Shown: in pieces, positions 4,987 to 6,237 of the stretch
How positions within the stretch are numbered: position 1 is the first letter of the stretch
Layout: each line of letters opens with the position of its first letter
Translations under genes and position numbers: made by a program
Notes under the pieces: generated by a model
Told to the model about the DNA's origin: nothing
Databases searched by the model: none
Seen by the model: only the letters and a program-made list of their open reading frames with translations
Origin: an uncultured Clostridia bacterium
GTDB taxonomy: Bacteria; Bacillota; Clostridia; Christensenellales; Borkfalkiaceae
Assembly: GCA_946540675.1 (NCBI GenBank)
Contig: CAMNIW010000086.1
Span: 1 to 6,237, forward strand
Length of the DNA stretch: 6,237 bases
Direction: 5' to 3'

Positions 4987-6237
4987 TTGGAAAAAAAAGA
5001 AAGCAATATAGGCAAGTTCATAAACAGAGAATTCTGGGGCATGGCTCTGACCGTGTTCTCGGTTTTCAGTCTTATTTGCCTGATCGCGGGTGAAACGCTG
5101 TTTTTTCCCGTAGGAGACGGTTGGGCGAAGATCGTTCTCGGAGTGTTCGGTTACGCGGCTTTTCCGATAATGATTTTCCTTATGCTTTGCGGCATAATGC
5201 TGATAATCGGCAAAAAGGTCATCGCGGGTAAAGGCGTTACGATAGCCGTCGCCTGCGGGATCTTCGCGTTTACCGCCGTTTGCATACTTCAACTCGCCGT
5301 AAACCCTATATCCGGCAGGGATTTGGGCGAATATTTGGCATACGTCTGGAATCTTGCGCAGAACGGGCTGAAAGACTCTTCCATGGGCGGCGTGGTATTC
5401 GCGTTTTTCGACTGGCTTCTCGCAAGGATATCCGTCGTCGGCGCGTTCATAGTATTGTCGCTCATCGCCCTTCTTTCCCTTTTCATAATGTTCAAGGACA
5501 AGATTATTTCGGATAAGAGTAAACCCGAAGAAGAAAAGCCCGTGCCCGTTGCGGAAACAACGGACAACGGCGGCGAAACCGCATACAGACCGTATACTCC
5601 CGAAGTTTCTTCTCAGCAAAGTCAATACGCCGCGCCGCAGGCTGCCGGCACTCAATACGGCACGCGCAGAAAAACTCTCGTCGTCGGCGGTAAGTTCGAA
5701 GTAAAGACGCCGAGCGATTACTCGGCGGAGAGCGCGCGGAAGAAGTACGAAGAGACTTTCGGCGCGGGAAAACCGGTTAAGGGCGAATCTTACGGCGACT
5801 CGCGCAACAGGGATTACGGCGAAAAACTCGAATACGTAAAGACCCCGATAAAGATAACTCCCGAAGATCTCGACGACGAATACACCGATATTACGCGTTC
5901 CCGCGGAAAAAATAACGATTTCGAAACGAAATACGAGAGCGGTATAGACGAAACCGCTCAGACGGGCAATACGTATATTCCGCCCAACTATACTCAGGCG
6001 GTCAGGGAAAATCCGCCCGAAACGAATAAAGAAACGCCTTTGGGATACGGTACGGGCGACGAAGTTCCCGATCTTTCCGATATGATAAGTCCCGCTGAAG
6101 ACGACGAAAACGACGTCGTAAATCTCACTTCGCTCCAAGGCGACGTGTTCGGCGATCGCGACGACGGCGGTTCGGTCGACGAGATAGTCGATCTCGACGC
6201 GGAAGAACCCGTTGCGGAAGTCGAAACTCCCGAGCCG
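4987..6237 (+). CDS. ftsK: FtsK/SpoIIIE DNA translocase, N-terminal membrane domain and linker (3' partial)
   Basis: The 417 visible residues run off the window edge, so the RecA-like motor and the DNA-reading gamma domain are not seen. The protein pumps chromosomal DNA through the closing division (or sporulation) septum. A short charged start (EKKESNIGKFINREF) precedes four hydrophobic segments at about 18-40, 49-75, 78-104 and 148-170, matching the four-helix FtsK_4TM domain. The stretch SSMGGVVFAFFDWLLA (131-146) before the last helix is typical of the family. From about 180 to the end is a hydrophilic linker, first Pro/Gln/Tyr-rich, later strongly acidic with many Asp and Glu and no predicted fold. 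It has its own promoter, so it is a separate transcription unit from the genes before it. Whether it acts in division (FtsK/SftA type) or sporulation (SpoIIIE) cannot be decided here. The assignment rests on the membrane domain and linker layout. Confidence -1.
   Translation, partial: MEKKESNIGKFINREFWGMALTVFSVFSLICLIAGETLFFPVGDGWAKIVLGVFGYAAFPIMIFLMLCGIMLIIGKKVIAGKGVTIAVACGIFAFTAVCILQLAVNPISGRDLGEYLAYVWNLAQNGLKDSSMGGVVFAFFDWLLARISVVGAFIVLSLIALLSLFIMFKDKIISDKSKPEEEKPVPVAETTDNGGETAYRPYTPEVSSQQSQYAAPQAAGTQYGTRRKTLVVGGKFEVKTPSDYSAESARKKYEETFGAGKPVKGESYGDSRNRDYGEKLEYVKTPIKITPEDLDDEYTDITRSRGKNNDFETKYESGIDETAQTGNTYIPPNYTQAVRENPPETNKETPLGYGTGDEVPDLSDMISPAEDDENDVVNLTSLQGDVFGDRDDGGSVDEIVDLDAEEPVAEVETPEP

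Noticed and set aside
4957..6138. Long minus-strand open frame (393 codons) opposite ftsK
   Set aside because: Its Arg/Tyr/Phe-rich product has no recognisable domain, while the + frame has a ribosome site, promoter and four membrane segments of the FtsK type. It is a shadow.

Overview
The window holds five protein-coding genes, all on the + strand. It looks like ordinary chromosome of an uncultured Clostridia-like Firmicute, probably from the gut. The signs are the tilS-hpt gene order, Shine-Dalgarno sites of Firmicute type, TTG starts, intrinsic terminators, intergenic repeats of the TGTCATTGCG / TGTCATTCTGAG kind, and a beta-helix surface protein with DLNGHKL motifs. The phylum call is inference; no rRNA or other marker sits in the window.

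Layout. Positions 1-2019 are the 3' part of a gene for a large repetitive secreted or surface protein whose start lies outside the window. It ends at a strong hairpin terminator (2085-2119). The 384-base gap to the next gene holds a second hairpin, four degenerate direct repeats spaced about 25 bases apart, and an inverted-repeat element of about 82 bp. It ends with a sigma-A-type promoter whose predicted start of transcription falls on the ATG of tilS. Next comes a three-gene run: tilS (tRNA-Ile lysidine synthetase), hpt (hypoxanthine phosphoribosyltransferase, 4 bases downstream, with a likely second promoter inside the end of tilS) and a small P-loop kinase-like protein of unknown substrate, closed by a terminator at 4859-4891. 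A separate strong promoter (4926-4954) then drives the last gene, the N-terminal membrane domain and linker of an FtsK/SpoIIIE DNA translocase, which runs off the right edge.

How the genes fit together. tilS and hpt are housekeeping genes commonly paired in Firmicutes, where ftsH often follows; here the kinase-like gene takes that place. The translocase and the surface protein are separate transcription units. I see no mobile-element genes, CRISPR array, RNA gene, phage gene or defence system. The most interesting points are the predicted leaderless tilS transcript, the repeat cluster in front of it, the kinase in the usual ftsH position, and the very different codon choice of the surface protein.
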